DNA of 64,000 bases from Brachybacterium sp. P6-10-X1 (GTDB lineage Bacteria; Actinomycetota; Actinomycetes; Actinomycetales; Dermabacteraceae). The notes beneath the pieces are model-generated. The model was not told the origin of the DNA and did not search any database. It saw nothing but the letters and a program-made list of their open reading frames with translations. This document shows, in pieces, positions 42,808 to 51,596 of the stretch. Both the position numbers and the translations under genes were made by a program. Position 1 is the first letter of the stretch. Each line of letters begins with the position of its first letter. The stretch covers positions 62,001-126,000 of the forward strand of contig NZ_CP017297.1 of the NCBI RefSeq assembly GCF_001969445.1, read 5' to 3'.

Positions 42808-43114
42808 GCAGCACTCTTCGGCGTTCGACGAGCTTGCGCCGTCGGTGGGCCCAAATCATGCGAGACACCATTCGATGAGCAGATCGGCACGCGCCGGTAT
42901 CGGCGCCGTCGCGACCTCGTCGTCGGCGACGGTGCGGTACCGGAGGAACACCTCGCATCCGCCCGTGGAGGTCCATCGTGCCCGTCTGACAGATGCGCCG
43001 GAAATCTGACACGCACGGGCCAAGAAACCCGGAACTGGCCAACTTGTCCCGGAACCTACAACTGTGATCCGCCCCACGTCGCCTCGTGCCTGGAATACCT
43101 GCGGCTCCCCCAAG
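42808..43114. other. Region upstream of the dnaK promoter without a convincing gene
   Basis: About 300 bases. A short minus-strand frame ending at 42856 (RACQISGASVRRARW, RADLLIEWCLA) may be a remnant of an unknown protein, but it has no start signal and no recognised family. Confidence 0.35.
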
Positions 43115-43135
43115 GTTGAGTGGGGTGTACTCAAG
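43115..43135. promoter_or_regulatory. HAIR element 1 (HspR operator)
   Basis: GTTGAGT-N7-ACTCAAG, differing at one position from the HAIR consensus CTTGAGT-N7-ACTCAAG. Located just upstream of the dnaK -35 box. Confidence 0.85.
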
Positions 43136-43151
43136 TTCGATGACCCTCAGG

Positions 43152-43180
43152 TTGACAACGATCTCGACGGATCCTCTACT
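43152..43180 (+). promoter_or_regulatory. dnaK promoter (-35 TTGACA, -10 TCTACT)
   Basis: TTGACA at 43152-43157 and TCTACT at 43175-43180 with a 17-base spacer. The -10 box runs into HAIR element 2, so HspR bound there would block RNA polymerase. The leader to the dnaK ATG is about 130 bases. Confidence 0.75.
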
Positions 43181-43199
43181 TGAGTGCGTACAGCTCAAG
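43179..43199. promoter_or_regulatory. HAIR element 2 (HspR operator)
   Basis: CTTGAGT-N7-GCTCAAG, one mismatch from consensus, covering the end of the -10 box and the predicted transcription start. Confidence 0.88.
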
Positions 43200-43320
43200 T
43201 CTTGCCGCCGGCCCCGGCGGCCGGCGGAACCGCTGGGCGGAGCACCGGGCATCCGGGTCCCGTCGGGCGGTATCGCACGAACCACCTTGCGGCACATCCG
43301 CCGCAGAAAGGCAGGCACCC

Positions 43321-45195
43321 ATGTCCCGTGTCGTCGGAATCGACCTCGGTACCACCAACTCCGCCGTCTCCGTCCTGGAGGGCGGCCAGCCCACGGTGAT
43401 CGCCAACGCCGAGGGCTCCCGCACCACCCCGTCGGTCGTCGCCTTCTCCAAGCAGGGCGAGGTCCTCGTCGGTGAGGTCGCCAAGCGTCAGGCCGTCACC
43501 AACGTCGATCGCACCATCTCCTCCGTCAAGCGCCACATGGGCACGGAGTGGAGCACGGAGATCGACGACAAGAAGTACACCGCGCAGGAGATCTCGGCGC
43601 GCATCCTCGGCAAGCTCAAGAAGGACGCCGAGTCCTACCTGGGCGAGTCCGTGACCGATGCGGTCGTCACCGTCCCGGCGTACTTCTCCGACGCCGAGCG
43701 TCAGGCGACGAAGGACGCCGGCACCATCGCCGGTCTCAACGTCCTGCGCATCATCAACGAGCCCACCGCCGCGGCTCTCGCCTACGGCCTCGAGAAGGGC
43801 AACGACGACGAGCAGATCCTGGTCTTCGACCTCGGTGGCGGCACCTTCGACGTCTCCCTGCTCGAGGTGAGCAAGGATGACGAGGGCTCGACCGTCCAGG
43901 TCCAGGCCACCGCCGGTGACAACCGCCTCGGCGGTGACGACTGGGACCAGAAGATCGTCGACTGGCTGATCTCCCAGGTCAAGAACAAGGAGGGCGTGGA
44001 CCTCTCCAAGGACCGGATCGCGCTGCAGCGCCTCAAGGAGTCCGCCGAGCAGGCCAAGAAGGAGCTGAGCTCGGCCACCTCCACCAGCATCTCGCTGCAG
44101 TACCTGTCGATGACGGAGAACGGCCCGCTGCACCTGGACGAGAAGCTCTCGCGCGCCCAGTTCGAGGACATGACCTCGGACCTGCTCGAGCGCACCAAGT
44201 CCCCCTTCCACCAGGTGATCAAGGATGCCGGCATCAAGGTCTCCGACATCGACCACGTGGTCCTCGTCGGCGGCTCCACCCGCATGCCGGCCGTCACCGA
44301 GGCTGTCAAGAACCTCACCGACGGCAAGGAGCCCAACAAGTCGGTCAACCCCGACGAGGTCGTCGCCGTCGGCGCCGCGCTGCAGGCCGCCGTCATCAAG
44401 GGCGAGCGCAAGGACGTCCTGCTCATGGACGTCACCCCGCTGTCCCTCGGCATCGAGACCAAGGGTGGCGTGATGACCAAGCTCATCGAGCGCAACGCAG
44501 CCATCCCGACCAAGACCTCCGAGGTGTTCTCCACGGCCGAGGACAACCAGCCCTCCGTGGCGATCCAGGTGTTCCAGGGCGAGCGTCAGTTCACCCGGGA
44601 CAACAAGATGCTCGGCACCTTCGAGCTGACCGGCATCGCCCCGGCGCCCCGCGGCATCCCGCAGGTCGAGGTCACCTTCGACATCGACTCCAACGGCATC
44701 GTTCACGTGACCGCGAAGGATCGCGGCACGAACAACGAGCAGTCCATCCAGATCACCGGCGGCTCCGCGCTGTCCGACGAGGACATCGACCGCATGGTGA
44801 AGGACGCCGAGGCGCACGCCGCCGAGGACGAGGAGCGCCGGAAGAACGCCGACGCCCGCAACACCGTCGAGCAGCTCGTCTACCAGGGCGAGAAGCTTCT
44901 GAAGGACAACGAGGACAAGATCTCCGACGCCGACAGGACCAAGGCCGAGGACGCCATCAAGGACGCCAAGGACGAGCTGGCCAAGGAGGATGCCTCCACG
45001 GAGGACCTCGAGGCCAAGCGCGACGGCCTCAACGAGGCCCTGCAGGCCGTCGGCACCGCGATCTACTCGCAGGCCGAGGGCGCCGAAGGGTCCGAGGGCG
45101 CCGAGGGTGCTGCTCAGGGCGGCGCCGACGCATCCTCGGACGACGATGACGTGGTCGACGCGGAGGTCGTGGACGAGGACGAGGAGAAGAAGTGA
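43321..45195 (+). CDS. dnaK: Chaperone protein DnaK (Hsp70)
   Basis: 624 residues. Signatures: [18 protein letters not shown] (phosphate 1), [17 protein letters not shown] (phosphate 2), [19 protein letters not shown] (adenosine) and the linker [14 protein letters not shown]. The C-terminus is the usual acidic tail ([18 protein letters not shown]). ATP-driven folding chaperone of the cytosol. First gene of the operon with grpE, dnaJ and hspR under two HAIR operators. Confidence 0.99.
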   Translation: MSRVVGIDLGTTNSAVSVLEGGQPTVIANAEGSRTTPSVVAFSKQGEVLVGEVAKRQAVTNVDRTISSVKRHMGTEWSTEIDDKKYTAQEISARILGKLKKDAESYLGESVTDAVVTVPAYFSDAERQATKDAGTIAGLNVLRIINEPTAAALAYGLEKGNDDEQILVFDLGGGTFDVSLLEVSKDDEGSTVQVQATAGDNRLGGDDWDQKIVDWLISQVKNKEGVDLSKDRIALQRLKESAEQAKKELSSATSTSISLQYLSMTENGPLHLDEKLSRAQFEDMTSDLLERTKSPFHQVIKDAGIKVSDIDHVVLVGGSTRMPAVTEAVKNLTDGKEPNKSVNPDEVVAVGAALQAAVIKGERKDVLLMDVTPLSLGIETKGGVMTKLIERNAAIPTKTSEVFSTAEDNQPSVAIQVFQGERQFTRDNKMLGTFELTGIAPAPRGIPQVEVTFDIDSNGIVHVTAKDRGTNNEQSIQITGGSALSDEDIDRMVKDAEAHAAEDEERRKNADARNTVEQLVYQGEKLLKDNEDKISDADRTKAEDAIKDAKDELAKEDASTEDLEAKRDGLNEALQAVGTAIYSQAEGAEGSEGAEGAAQGGADASSDDDDVVDAEVVDEDEEKK

Positions 45196-45857
45196 TGACC
45201 GAGGACCGGAGCACCCCCGACGACGCTGAGCGCCCGGAGGGCGAGCCGAGGTTCTCCTTCACCGACAAGAGGAAGGTGAACCCGGAGGACGGCAGCATCC
45301 GTCCCGCCGGGGACACCCCGGCCGATCCGGCGCAGCCGGTGGACCCGATCGACGCCGAGGCCGCGACGCTCTACGAGCAGGCGGCCGAGGGCGGGCAGGA
45401 GTCCGCTCCGGCCGATGCTGGGTACGTCGCCGAGCTGGAGGGCAAGGTCGCCGAGCTCTCCGAGGAGCTCAAGCGCGAGCAGGCCGAGTACGTCAACTCG
45501 CGCCGGCGCATCGAGGCCCAGGCAGAGACGGGCAAGGAAGCGGCCGTCGGCCGTGTCCTGACCTCGCTGATCGGGGTCCTGGACGACGTGGAGGCGGGGC
45601 GCCAGCACGGCGACATCGCCGAGGGCACACCCTTCCACGCGATCGCCCAGAAGCTCGAGGACACCCTCGCCACCCACGGGCTCACGCGCTTCGGCGCGGT
45701 CGGGGAGGAGTTCGACCCGACCGTCCACGAGGCCCTCATGCACGAGGACGCCGACGACGTCGAGACCGCGACCATCTCGCTGGTGATCCAGCCGGGATAC
45801 TCGATGAACGACCGGGTGCTGCGCCCGGCGCGCGTCGGGACCCGCGGCCCCGCCTGA
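45195..45857 (+). CDS. grpE: Nucleotide exchange factor GrpE
   Basis: 220 residues. An acidic disordered N-terminus leads into the coiled coil LEGKVAELSEELKREQAEYV with NSRRRIEAQAE. The C-terminal beta domain has RFGAVGEEFDPTVHEALMHE and RVLRPARVGT. It releases ADP from DnaK. The ATG shares one base with the dnaK stop (TGATG); a GTG three bases earlier is also possible. Confidence 0.97.
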   Translation: MTEDRSTPDDAERPEGEPRFSFTDKRKVNPEDGSIRPAGDTPADPAQPVDPIDAEAATLYEQAAEGGQESAPADAGYVAELEGKVAELSEELKREQAEYVNSRRRIEAQAETGKEAAVGRVLTSLIGVLDDVEAGRQHGDIAEGTPFHAIAQKLEDTLATHGLTRFGAVGEEFDPTVHEALMHEDADDVETATISLVIQPGYSMNDRVLRPARVGTRGPA

Positions 45858-45878
45858 CCGGCGGAGCCACCCCAGGCA

Positions 45879-45921
45879 GTGCGGGGCCTGCCGGCCGAAG
45901 ACCGGTCGGCAGGCCCCGCAC
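45879..45921 (+). terminator. Strong hairpin between grpE and dnaJ
   Basis: GTGCGGGGCCTGCC at 45879 pairs perfectly with GGCAGGCCCCGCAC ending at 45921 (14-bp stem, partly structured loop). No U tract follows. It may attenuate transcription into dnaJ-hspR or protect the dnaK-grpE mRNA 3' end. Confidence 0.6.
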
Positions 45922-45974
45922 CCGTTCCACCCCACACCCCATGAAGTTCCTGACGCTCTCGGAAGGAGACGCAC

Positions 45975-47024
45975 ATGTCCTCCCAGGACTGGCTCGACAA
46001 GGACTTCTACGCGGTCCTCGGCGTCTCGAAGGACGCGAGCGCGCAGGAGATCAAGAAGGCCTATCGCACCCAGGCCCGGAAGTACCACCCCGATCACCAC
46101 CCCGGTGACGCCAAGGCCGAGGAGCGGTTCAAGGAGATCGGCGAGGCGTACTCGGTGCTCAACGACTCCGAGCAGCGCGAGCAGTACGACGCGATCCGCG
46201 CCATGGGCTCCGGCGGCGCTCGATTCTCCGCGGGCCAGGGCGGACCCGGCGGCGCCGGCTTCGAGGACGTCTTCTCCTCCATGTTCGGCGGCGGCCAGGG
46301 CGGCGGGTTCCCGGGCGCCGGCCGCCCCGGCCCCGGCGGCGCGCGCACCGCCGGCGGCGCCGGGAACCCGGACCTCGACGACATCCTGCGCATGTTCGGC
46401 CAGGGCAGCGGGTCGGCCGGCTTCAGCGGCGGGGGAGGCTTCCCCGGCGGCGCCGCCGGCTCCGGGGGCGCCCCCGCGAAGGGCTCCGATCTCTCCGCCC
46501 GCACCCGGATCAGCTTCCGGGACGCGGCGCTGGGCACCGAGATCCGCCTCAGCGTCGACGGACGCTCGCTGACCGCCCGCATCCCCGCCGGCGTGCACGA
46601 CGGGCAGAAGATCCGCCTGCGCGGAAAGGGTCGTCCCGGCCCCGGCGGTGCCAAGGCCGGCGACCTGCTGCTGACGCTGGACGTCGACGAGCACCCCGTC
46701 TTCAGCAGCGAGGGCGCGAACCTGCACCTGACCCTTCCGGTCTCCTTCGACGAGGCCGTGCTCGGCGCCACGGTGCCCGTGCCCCTGCTCGACGGCGGCT
46801 CCGTGACCCTGAAGATCCCGGCCGGCACGCCCTCGGGCCGCACCCTGCGGGTGCGCGGCAAGGGCATCGCGACGAAGAAGACCACCGGCGATCTCCTGGC
46901 CACCGTGCAGGTCGCGGTCCCCACGCATGTCGAAGGGGCCGCCAAGAAGGCGGTCGAGGACCTGCGCGAGGCCCTGGCCGACGAGGATCCGCGCGCCGGG
47001 CTCGCCGAGGCCGCCGCGCGCTGA
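45975..47024 (+). CDS. dnaJ: DnaJ-type co-chaperone lacking the zinc-finger domain
   Basis: 349 residues; ATG after GGAAGGAGACGCAC. J domain: DFYAVLGVSKDASAQEIKKA, HPD in RKYHPDHHPGD, then a Gly/Phe-rich linker of about 90 residues. The C-terminal substrate-binding domains (KGSDLSARTRISFRDAALGT, VHDGQKIRLRGKGRPGPGG) follow directly, so the four CxxCxGxG repeats of type I DnaJ are missing. It is a CbpA-like or type II J protein in the position of actinobacterial dnaJ1. It stimulates DnaK ATPase. Confidence 0.95.
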   Translation: MSSQDWLDKDFYAVLGVSKDASAQEIKKAYRTQARKYHPDHHPGDAKAEERFKEIGEAYSVLNDSEQREQYDAIRAMGSGGARFSAGQGGPGGAGFEDVFSSMFGGGQGGGFPGAGRPGPGGARTAGGAGNPDLDDILRMFGQGSGSAGFSGGGGFPGGAAGSGGAPAKGSDLSARTRISFRDAALGTEIRLSVDGRSLTARIPAGVHDGQKIRLRGKGRPGPGGAKAGDLLLTLDVDEHPVFSSEGANLHLTLPVSFDEAVLGATVPVPLLDGGSVTLKIPAGTPSGRTLRVRGKGIATKKTTGDLLATVQVAVPTHVEGAAKKAVEDLREALADEDPRAGLAEAAAR

Positions 47025-47148
47025 GCGTCCCGGCGCGTGGCCCCGCGCGTCGCGGAGCCGCGGCACCCGCCGTGGCACCGTGGGGGCCACGGCTCCGGAA
47101 CCGGCCGCACGACGTGGAGGACCACGCGAAGGAAGGAGAATCACCGAC

Positions 47149-47586
47149 ATGGCAGCTCAGCACCGCATCGACGAGCGGGCCCCCGTGTTCGTGATCTCCG
47201 TGGCGGCCGAGCTCTCCGGGATGCATCCCCAGACCCTGCGTCAGTACGACCGCATCGGGCTGGTCTCCCCGCAGCGCACCCTGGGCCGCGGGCGGCGCTA
47301 CAGCGCCCGCGACGTGGCGAAGCTCCGCGAGGTCCAGCGCCTCTCCCAGGACCAGGGCATCAACCTCGCCGGCATCAAGCGGATCCTCGAGCTGCAGGAC
47401 GAGGTCACCGACCTCGTCGAGCAGCTCGAGAGCGTCCAGGAGTCGCTCGACTCCCTGACCCCCGCGCAGCGGCGCGTGTTCGCCGCGGACCGGGACGGGG
47501 AGATCAGCGCGCTGCGCCGCGGTCAGCGTCCCCAGCGGCGCGAGTCGGGAGCGCTCGTACTGTGGCGACCTCAGCGTCGGCGGTGA
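47149..47586 (+). CDS. hspR: Heat shock repressor HspR (MerR family)
   Basis: 145 residues; ATG after GGAAGGAGAATC. VISVAAELSGMHPQTLRQYD followed by RIGLVSPQRTLGRGRRYSAR is the MerR-type winged helix of HspR. A coiled-coil-like LQDEVTDLVEQLESVQESLD region follows. HspR represses the dnaK operon by binding HAIR boxes with DnaK as co-repressor. The basic C-terminus (RGQRPQRRESG) overlaps the 3' end of the convergent glycosyltransferase gene by 83 bases. Confidence 0.97.
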   Translation: MAAQHRIDERAPVFVISVAAELSGMHPQTLRQYDRIGLVSPQRTLGRGRRYSARDVAKLREVQRLSQDQGINLAGIKRILELQDEVTDLVEQLESVQESLDSLTPAQRRVFAADRDGEISALRRGQRPQRRESGALVLWRPQRRR

Positions 47587-48769
47587 CCGGTCGCGTCAGC
47601 CGGTGCGGGCGCACGCCCGTGATGTCGTAGATCTGCTGGAGGTCGCGGGCGACCTGGTGCAGGTCCACGTCCTCGGCCGCGCGTCGGCCCGCGCGGGTGA
47701 GATCGGACAGTTCCCCGGCCAGCAGCCCGGACAGCCGCTCCGCGACGTCCCCGGCGAATCCCGGGCCGTCCCCGGCGACCTGATGCGTGAGCACGCCGTC
47801 GGGCATCCGGTCCCGGTACAGCGGGATCGCCCGCACCAGCACGGGCACCTCGCAGGCCAGCGCCTCCCACAGCACGATCCCCTCGGTCTCCTCCTTGGTC
47901 AGGAAGCAGAAGGCGTCGGCGCCGCAGTAGGACTCGCGCAGCGTTTCCGCGCTCACGTATCCGGGGAACCGGGCATTGGCGGGGGCGGTGGCCAGGGCGC
48001 GGCGGACGTCCGCCGTCAACAGGCGCTCATCGGTGCTCCCGTACCAGACGAAGGTCACCTCGGGCAGGCGCCGGGCGACCTCCACCCAGTCCAGGATCCC
48101 CTTGCGCACCAGCTGCATGCCCACGCTGATCACGACCGTCGCGTCCTGGGGCAGGTCGAGGGAGGCCCGCAGGCGCTCGCGGGCGCTCGGATCGGGGCGG
48201 AAGTAGGTGGTGTCCACGCCGTTGGAGAGCACGTGGACCGGGGCGGACAGGCCGTACTTCGGGGCCGAGATCAGCTCGCGGGAGTACTCGCTGGGGGTGA
48301 CCACGGCGTCGCCGCGGCGGTACAGATGCGCGAGCCACCGGCGGAAGAGCGGGGCCACGGCGTTGGCGCCGGGGAAGGAGTCGCGGAAGTCGTCCTCGGT
48401 GGAGTGCGCCCACATCAGCACGGGGCGCCGCCACAGCCGGGCCCACCGCGCGATCAGCGGCGTGTCCGGGAACGGGGTGTTCAGGTGCACCACGTCGAAG
48501 GGGCGCAGCGGGTTGGTGACCACCTGGTGGCCCAGGGAGCGCACGGCGGTCTCCTGATGGCGCATGGCGGCGCCGATGCCGGATTGCCGGGCCAGGCTCC
48601 CCAGGCCGCGGGGCATCAGCACCCGCAGCGGCTGATCGGGGCGCACTCCGCCTCGGGGATGGCGGCCGGGCAGGGTCGAGAGCGCCGCGCGCAGGGCCGT
48701 GCGGGCACGTTGCGCCGAGCGGCCCCCGGGCCGACGGGGGCGCCTCACGGCGCGGGATCTCATGTACAT
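47504..48769 (-). CDS. GT4 family glycosyltransferase
   Basis: 421 residues. An Arg-rich N-terminal stretch of about 50 residues precedes the core PLRVLMPRGLGSLARQSGIG, DVVHLNTPFPDTP, SNGVDTTYFRPDP and FLTKEETEGIVLWEALACEV, the EX7E catalytic motif. It probably uses a nucleotide sugar in cell-envelope glycolipid or polysaccharide synthesis. The nearby DedA-like and second GT4 genes on the same strand suggest an envelope cluster. Its 3' end overlaps the convergent hspR 3' end, unusual for two well-supported genes. Confidence 0.87.
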   Translation of the reverse strand: MYMRSRAVRRPRRPGGRSAQRARTALRAALSTLPGRHPRGGVRPDQPLRVLMPRGLGSLARQSGIGAAMRHQETAVRSLGHQVVTNPLRPFDVVHLNTPFPDTPLIARWARLWRRPVLMWAHSTEDDFRDSFPGANAVAPLFRRWLAHLYRRGDAVVTPSEYSRELISAPKYGLSAPVHVLSNGVDTTYFRPDPSARERLRASLDLPQDATVVISVGMQLVRKGILDWVEVARRLPEVTFVWYGSTDERLLTADVRRALATAPANARFPGYVSAETLRESYCGADAFCFLTKEETEGIVLWEALACEVPVLVRAIPLYRDRMPDGVLTHQVAGDGPGFAGDVAERLSGLLAGELSDLTRAGRRAAEDVDLHQVARDLQQIYDITGVRPHRLTRPVTADAEVATVRALPTRAAGDADRGAAR

Positions 48770-48782
48770 GATGGTTCTCCGT

Positions 48783-49544
48783 TCACCAGGGCAGGACGCG
48801 CAGGACGACGGTGCTGACGCCGAGGCCGTACAGGATCAGCGACCAGGGCTTGCCCAGCAGGATGATCAGGACATAGTCGCGCCACCGCATGCGCGTCGTG
48901 CCGGCGACGTAGCACAGCAGGTCGTCCGGTGCGATCGGCAGGGCGATCGCCAGGGCGAAGGCGCGGCTGAACCGTCGGTGGCGGGTCCAGCCCAGGAACT
49001 TCTCGAGCGTGCGCGGGGCGACCAACCGCTCGATCAGCCCCAGTCCGACGTGCCGGCCGATCGCGAAGTTGAGCATCAGGCCGGCGCAGACGGCGACGTA
49101 GCTGTAGAGCATCCCCTCGACGGGGCCGAACAGCACGGGGGCGGCGAGGACCGGCAGGCCGCCGGGAATCACGGGGAAGACGACCAGGGCTGCGCAGACC
49201 ACCCCGAAGACGGCGGGTCCCCACATGCCCAGGGAATCGATGAACGCCCGCAGGCTCTCCAACGACCCGAGCACCCCGGTCTGCAGACCCCAGGTCACGA
49301 GGCCGATGCTGACGGCGAGGCCCAGCAGCGGGGACAGGCGGGCCGCGATGCGCAGCGGGTCCCGTCGGCCGGCAGGTGCGAGCCGCGAACCGGCGTCGCC
49401 CCGCGAACCGGCATCGCCCCGTGAACCGGCATCGCCCCGCGAGCCGGGATCAGCACGCGGCGGCCGGACGGTCGGTGCGCTGCGGGTCCCCGCGACGCGC
49501 GGCGGGGCGGAGACGGCGGGGACGGATCCGGTCGCGGTGCTCAT
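48783..49544 (-). CDS. VTT-domain (TVP38/TMEM64, DedA-like) membrane protein
   Basis: 253 residues. The VTT core is LVVFPVIPGGLPVLAAPVLF with GPVEGMLYSYVAVCAGLMLN, and later ALPIAPDDLLCYVAGTTRMR. Such proteins are thought to flip or scramble envelope lipids. The disordered N-terminus contains three GSRGDA units encoded by 18-bp repeats. The ATG overlaps the stop of the upstream GT4 gene (ATGA), linking lipid movement to glycosylation. Confidence 0.88.
   Translation of the reverse strand: MSTATGSVPAVSAPPRVAGTRSAPTVRPPRADPGSRGDAGSRGDAGSRGDAGSRLAPAGRRDPLRIAARLSPLLGLAVSIGLVTWGLQTGVLGSLESLRAFIDSLGMWGPAVFGVVCAALVVFPVIPGGLPVLAAPVLFGPVEGMLYSYVAVCAGLMLNFAIGRHVGLGLIERLVAPRTLEKFLGWTRHRRFSRAFALAIALPIAPDDLLCYVAGTTRMRWRDYVLIILLGKPWSLILYGLGVSTVVLRVLPW
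49384..49437. repeat. Three 18-bp tandem repeats in the VTT gene
   Basis: Units CGCGAACCGGC(G/A)TCGCCC at 49384-49401, 49402-49419 and 49420-49437, with a partial fourth copy. On the minus strand they encode GSRGDA. Copy-number changes would be in frame. Confidence 0.9.
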
Positions 49545-50776
49545 GCGACCACCGTCCGTGAGGCGATGATCTGCGGACTGCGGCGACGCAGCACCTGCTG
49601 GTACACCCCCAGCACCGCGCGGCCGAACTCCTGCGCACCGCAGGTGGCCCGGGCGTGCTCGGCCGCGGCGAGGGACATCCCCCGGCGCAGCGGAGCATCA
49701 TCGAGCAGCTCATCGAGCCGGGCGGAGAACTCGCCGGCGGTCTCGAACTGCCACCCGGTGCGCCCGGCGATCACGACGCTGGCCAGGGAGGGGTCCCGGC
49801 GGCACAGCAGCGGCAAACCGCTGGCCAGGGCCTCGATGAACGTCAGCCCCTGGGTCTCGCTGCGGGAGGCGCTGACGAAGGCGTCGCCGATGCGATACCA
49901 GCGCTGGACCTCCGCCGGGTCGACCACACCGGGGAAGCGGACCCGATCCGCGATGCCCAGGGCCGCGGCGCGGTCCTCGAGCTCGGCGCGGTACGGCCCC
50001 TCGCCGACCAGCACGAGCACGGTGTCCTCGCGCCCCGCCTCCGCGACCAGGTCCAGCACCTCGTCGAGGTTCTTCTCCTTGGCCAGACGGCTCACGGAGA
50101 CCAGCACCTTCTGTCCGGCGGTGATGCCGAGCCGCTCCCGCAGGGCCGCGGCGTCCGCGCGTTCGGCCGCGGTGCGGGCCGGGCGGAAGCGCTGCAGGTC
50201 CAGGCCGGTGGGGACCACGTGGACGGGCCGGTGCACGCCGTAGCCGTCCAGCAGGGAGGCCACCTTCGCGGTCGGGGCGATGACGGCGTCGGCCCCCGCC
50301 AGCACTCGGCGCGAGAAGGTCGCGACGACCTTCCGGCCGACGGTGCGGCTGGGGGAGTAGTAGTGCGTGTAGTCCTCGTAGATGGTGTGGTACGTGTGCA
50401 CCAGCGGCACCCCGAGGGACTTCGCGATGCGGCGCGCCCACACGTGGGTGGAGAACTCGCACTGGGAGTGGACGACGTCCGGCCCCCAGCGCAGGATCTC
50501 GCGCAGCATCCGGCGGCCGGCGGGCATCCCGACGCGCGCCCGGTCGTAGAACAGTCCCGCCGAGACGGAGCCGATCCGGTAGACGCCCTCCTCGCTGCGG
50601 GTGCGCATCCCCGGGGACAGGGTGAGCACGCGGACATCGCAGCCGAGAGCCAGCAGTTCGCGGCGCAGCGTCGCCACCGAGGCGACGACCCCGTTGACGA
50701 CGGGTTCCCACCAGTCGGTGGTCAGCAGCACCCGCAGCGGGCGCTGCGACGTGCCGGTCCGTTCGGCGGGGCGCAT
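49541..50776 (-). CDS. GT4 family glycosyltransferase (MgtA/PimB-like)
   Basis: 411 residues from ATG 50776; the frame is open to an ATG at 50905, which would add 43 poorly conserved residues. LRVLLTTDWWEPVVNGVVAS, VHSQCEFSTHVWARRIAKSL, LVHTYHTIYEDYTHYY, VVPTGLDLQRFRP, LVSVSRLAKEKNLDE and SRSETQGLTFIEALASGLPL resemble mannosyl- or glucosyltransferases that build glycolipids in Gram-positive bacteria. Coupled to the VTT protein, it likely acts at the inner face of the membrane. Confidence 0.9.
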   Translation of the reverse strand: MRPAERTGTSQRPLRVLLTTDWWEPVVNGVVASVATLRRELLALGCDVRVLTLSPGMRTRSEEGVYRIGSVSAGLFYDRARVGMPAGRRMLREILRWGPDVVHSQCEFSTHVWARRIAKSLGVPLVHTYHTIYEDYTHYYSPSRTVGRKVVATFSRRVLAGADAVIAPTAKVASLLDGYGVHRPVHVVPTGLDLQRFRPARTAAERADAAALRERLGITAGQKVLVSVSRLAKEKNLDEVLDLVAEAGREDTVLVLVGEGPYRAELEDRAAALGIADRVRFPGVVDPAEVQRWYRIGDAFVSASRSETQGLTFIEALASGLPLLCRRDPSLASVVIAGRTGWQFETAGEFSARLDELLDDAPLRRGMSLAAAEHARATCGAQEFGRAVLGVYQQVLRRRSPQIIASRTVVA

Positions 50777-50983
50777 GCTGGTCAGGTTCACCCCTGCAGA
50801 CTCGCACCCGGAGGCGCTGTCGGCGTCCTCCGAGCGGATGAACGGGGTCAGACCCAGGTCTGATCTTCGCTCAGCGCGCTCCGTGCGGCATGTGGTCGAC
50901 TTCATGCTTCGAGACTACGGTCGCAGGTCGGGGACGACGACGGGGCGCGCCCGACAGGTCGCGGGGTGTTCCCCCCTGGTCAA

Positions 50984-51097
50984 TCAGCCCGTCACCTGAT
51001 AATGGGCTGTGAGCGAGGCGGAGGCCAGCTGCTGGGGCGAGAGGACGCCGCCCTCGGGGGTCGCGGTCGAAGCGAGGGTCAGGTGCGGTGTGCTCAT
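50984..51097 (-). CDS. Possible 37-residue leaderless peptide
   Basis: A frame beginning MSTPHLTLASTATPEGG and ending with LTAHYQVTG. It has no ribosome binding site, but TACCCT sits seven bases before the ATG, the same layout as other leaderless genes here. Third codon positions are GC-rich. No family recognised; it could be a small regulatory peptide or a chance frame. Confidence 0.3.
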   Translation of the reverse strand: MSTPHLTLASTATPEGGVLSPQQLASASLTAHYQVTG

Positions 51098-51104
51098 ACC
51101 GGTC

Positions 51105-51110
51105 AGGGTA
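51105..51110 (-). promoter_or_regulatory. Candidate -10 box before the 37-residue frame
   Basis: TACCCT on the minus strand, seven bases before the ATG. Confidence 0.3.
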
Positions 51111-51125
51111 GGGAGGGGCCCGGAG

Positions 51126-51160
51126 GATGTCGACCGATCCGGCATGATGTCGACCGGTCC
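51126..51160. promoter_or_regulatory. Direct repeat upstream of the cupin gene
   Basis: GATGTCGACCGATCC (51126-51140) and GATGTCGACCGGTCC (51146-51160) differ at one base and are spaced by 20 bases, two helical turns. Each contains the GTCGAC palindrome. Possible regulator binding sites for the cupin gene. Confidence 0.4.
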
Positions 51161-51233
51161 TGCGGATCGCCGGCTCCAGGGTCCCGCAGCGATCGGGATA
51201 CGATGAGTGACCGTCATCGTCGAGGAGGACGTC

Positions 51234-51596
51234 ATGACTGCACTGACCACTGCGGGCACCATCGCCATCGACAGGGCCCGGGCATCGAGCACCGGCTACC
51301 ACGCGGAGCACGTGATCCGCAGTGGCCCGTTGCAGCAGACCGTGATCGCCCTGCTCGAGGGCACGCGACTGGCCGAGCACGAGGCCGATGTGCCCGCCTC
51401 GATCTACGTCCTCACCGGTGCGCTCCGGGTCACCGCCGACGATCCGTTCGACCTGACCAGTGGGGACGTGCACGAACTCCCCCTCCGGCGGCGATCCGTG
51501 GTGGCGCTGGCGGACACCGTGCTGCTGCTGACCGCCGTCACCGGCGTCTCCGGGGACGACCTCGACGAGCACGTCCACGAGCTGCCGCGCGCGTGA
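51234..51596 (+). CDS. Cupin-like protein
   Basis: 120 residues; ATG after GAGGAGGACGTC. LQQTVIALLEGTRLAEHEAD, YVLTGALRVTADD and DLTSGDVHELPLRRRSVVAL give the two beta-strand blocks of a small single cupin. Only part of the metal-binding His set is visible (EHE). Possibly a ligand-binding or stress-related cupin. Confidence 0.75.
   Translation: MTALTTAGTIAIDRARASSTGYHAEHVIRSGPLQQTVIALLEGTRLAEHEADVPASIYVLTGALRVTADDPFDLTSGDVHELPLRRRSVVALADTVLLLTAVTGVSGDDLDEHVHELPRA

Noticed and set aside
43195..47150. Long minus-strand frames opposite dnaK and dnaJ
   Set aside because: Well-known antisense open frames of dnaK-type genes in high-GC genomes; product low-complexity.
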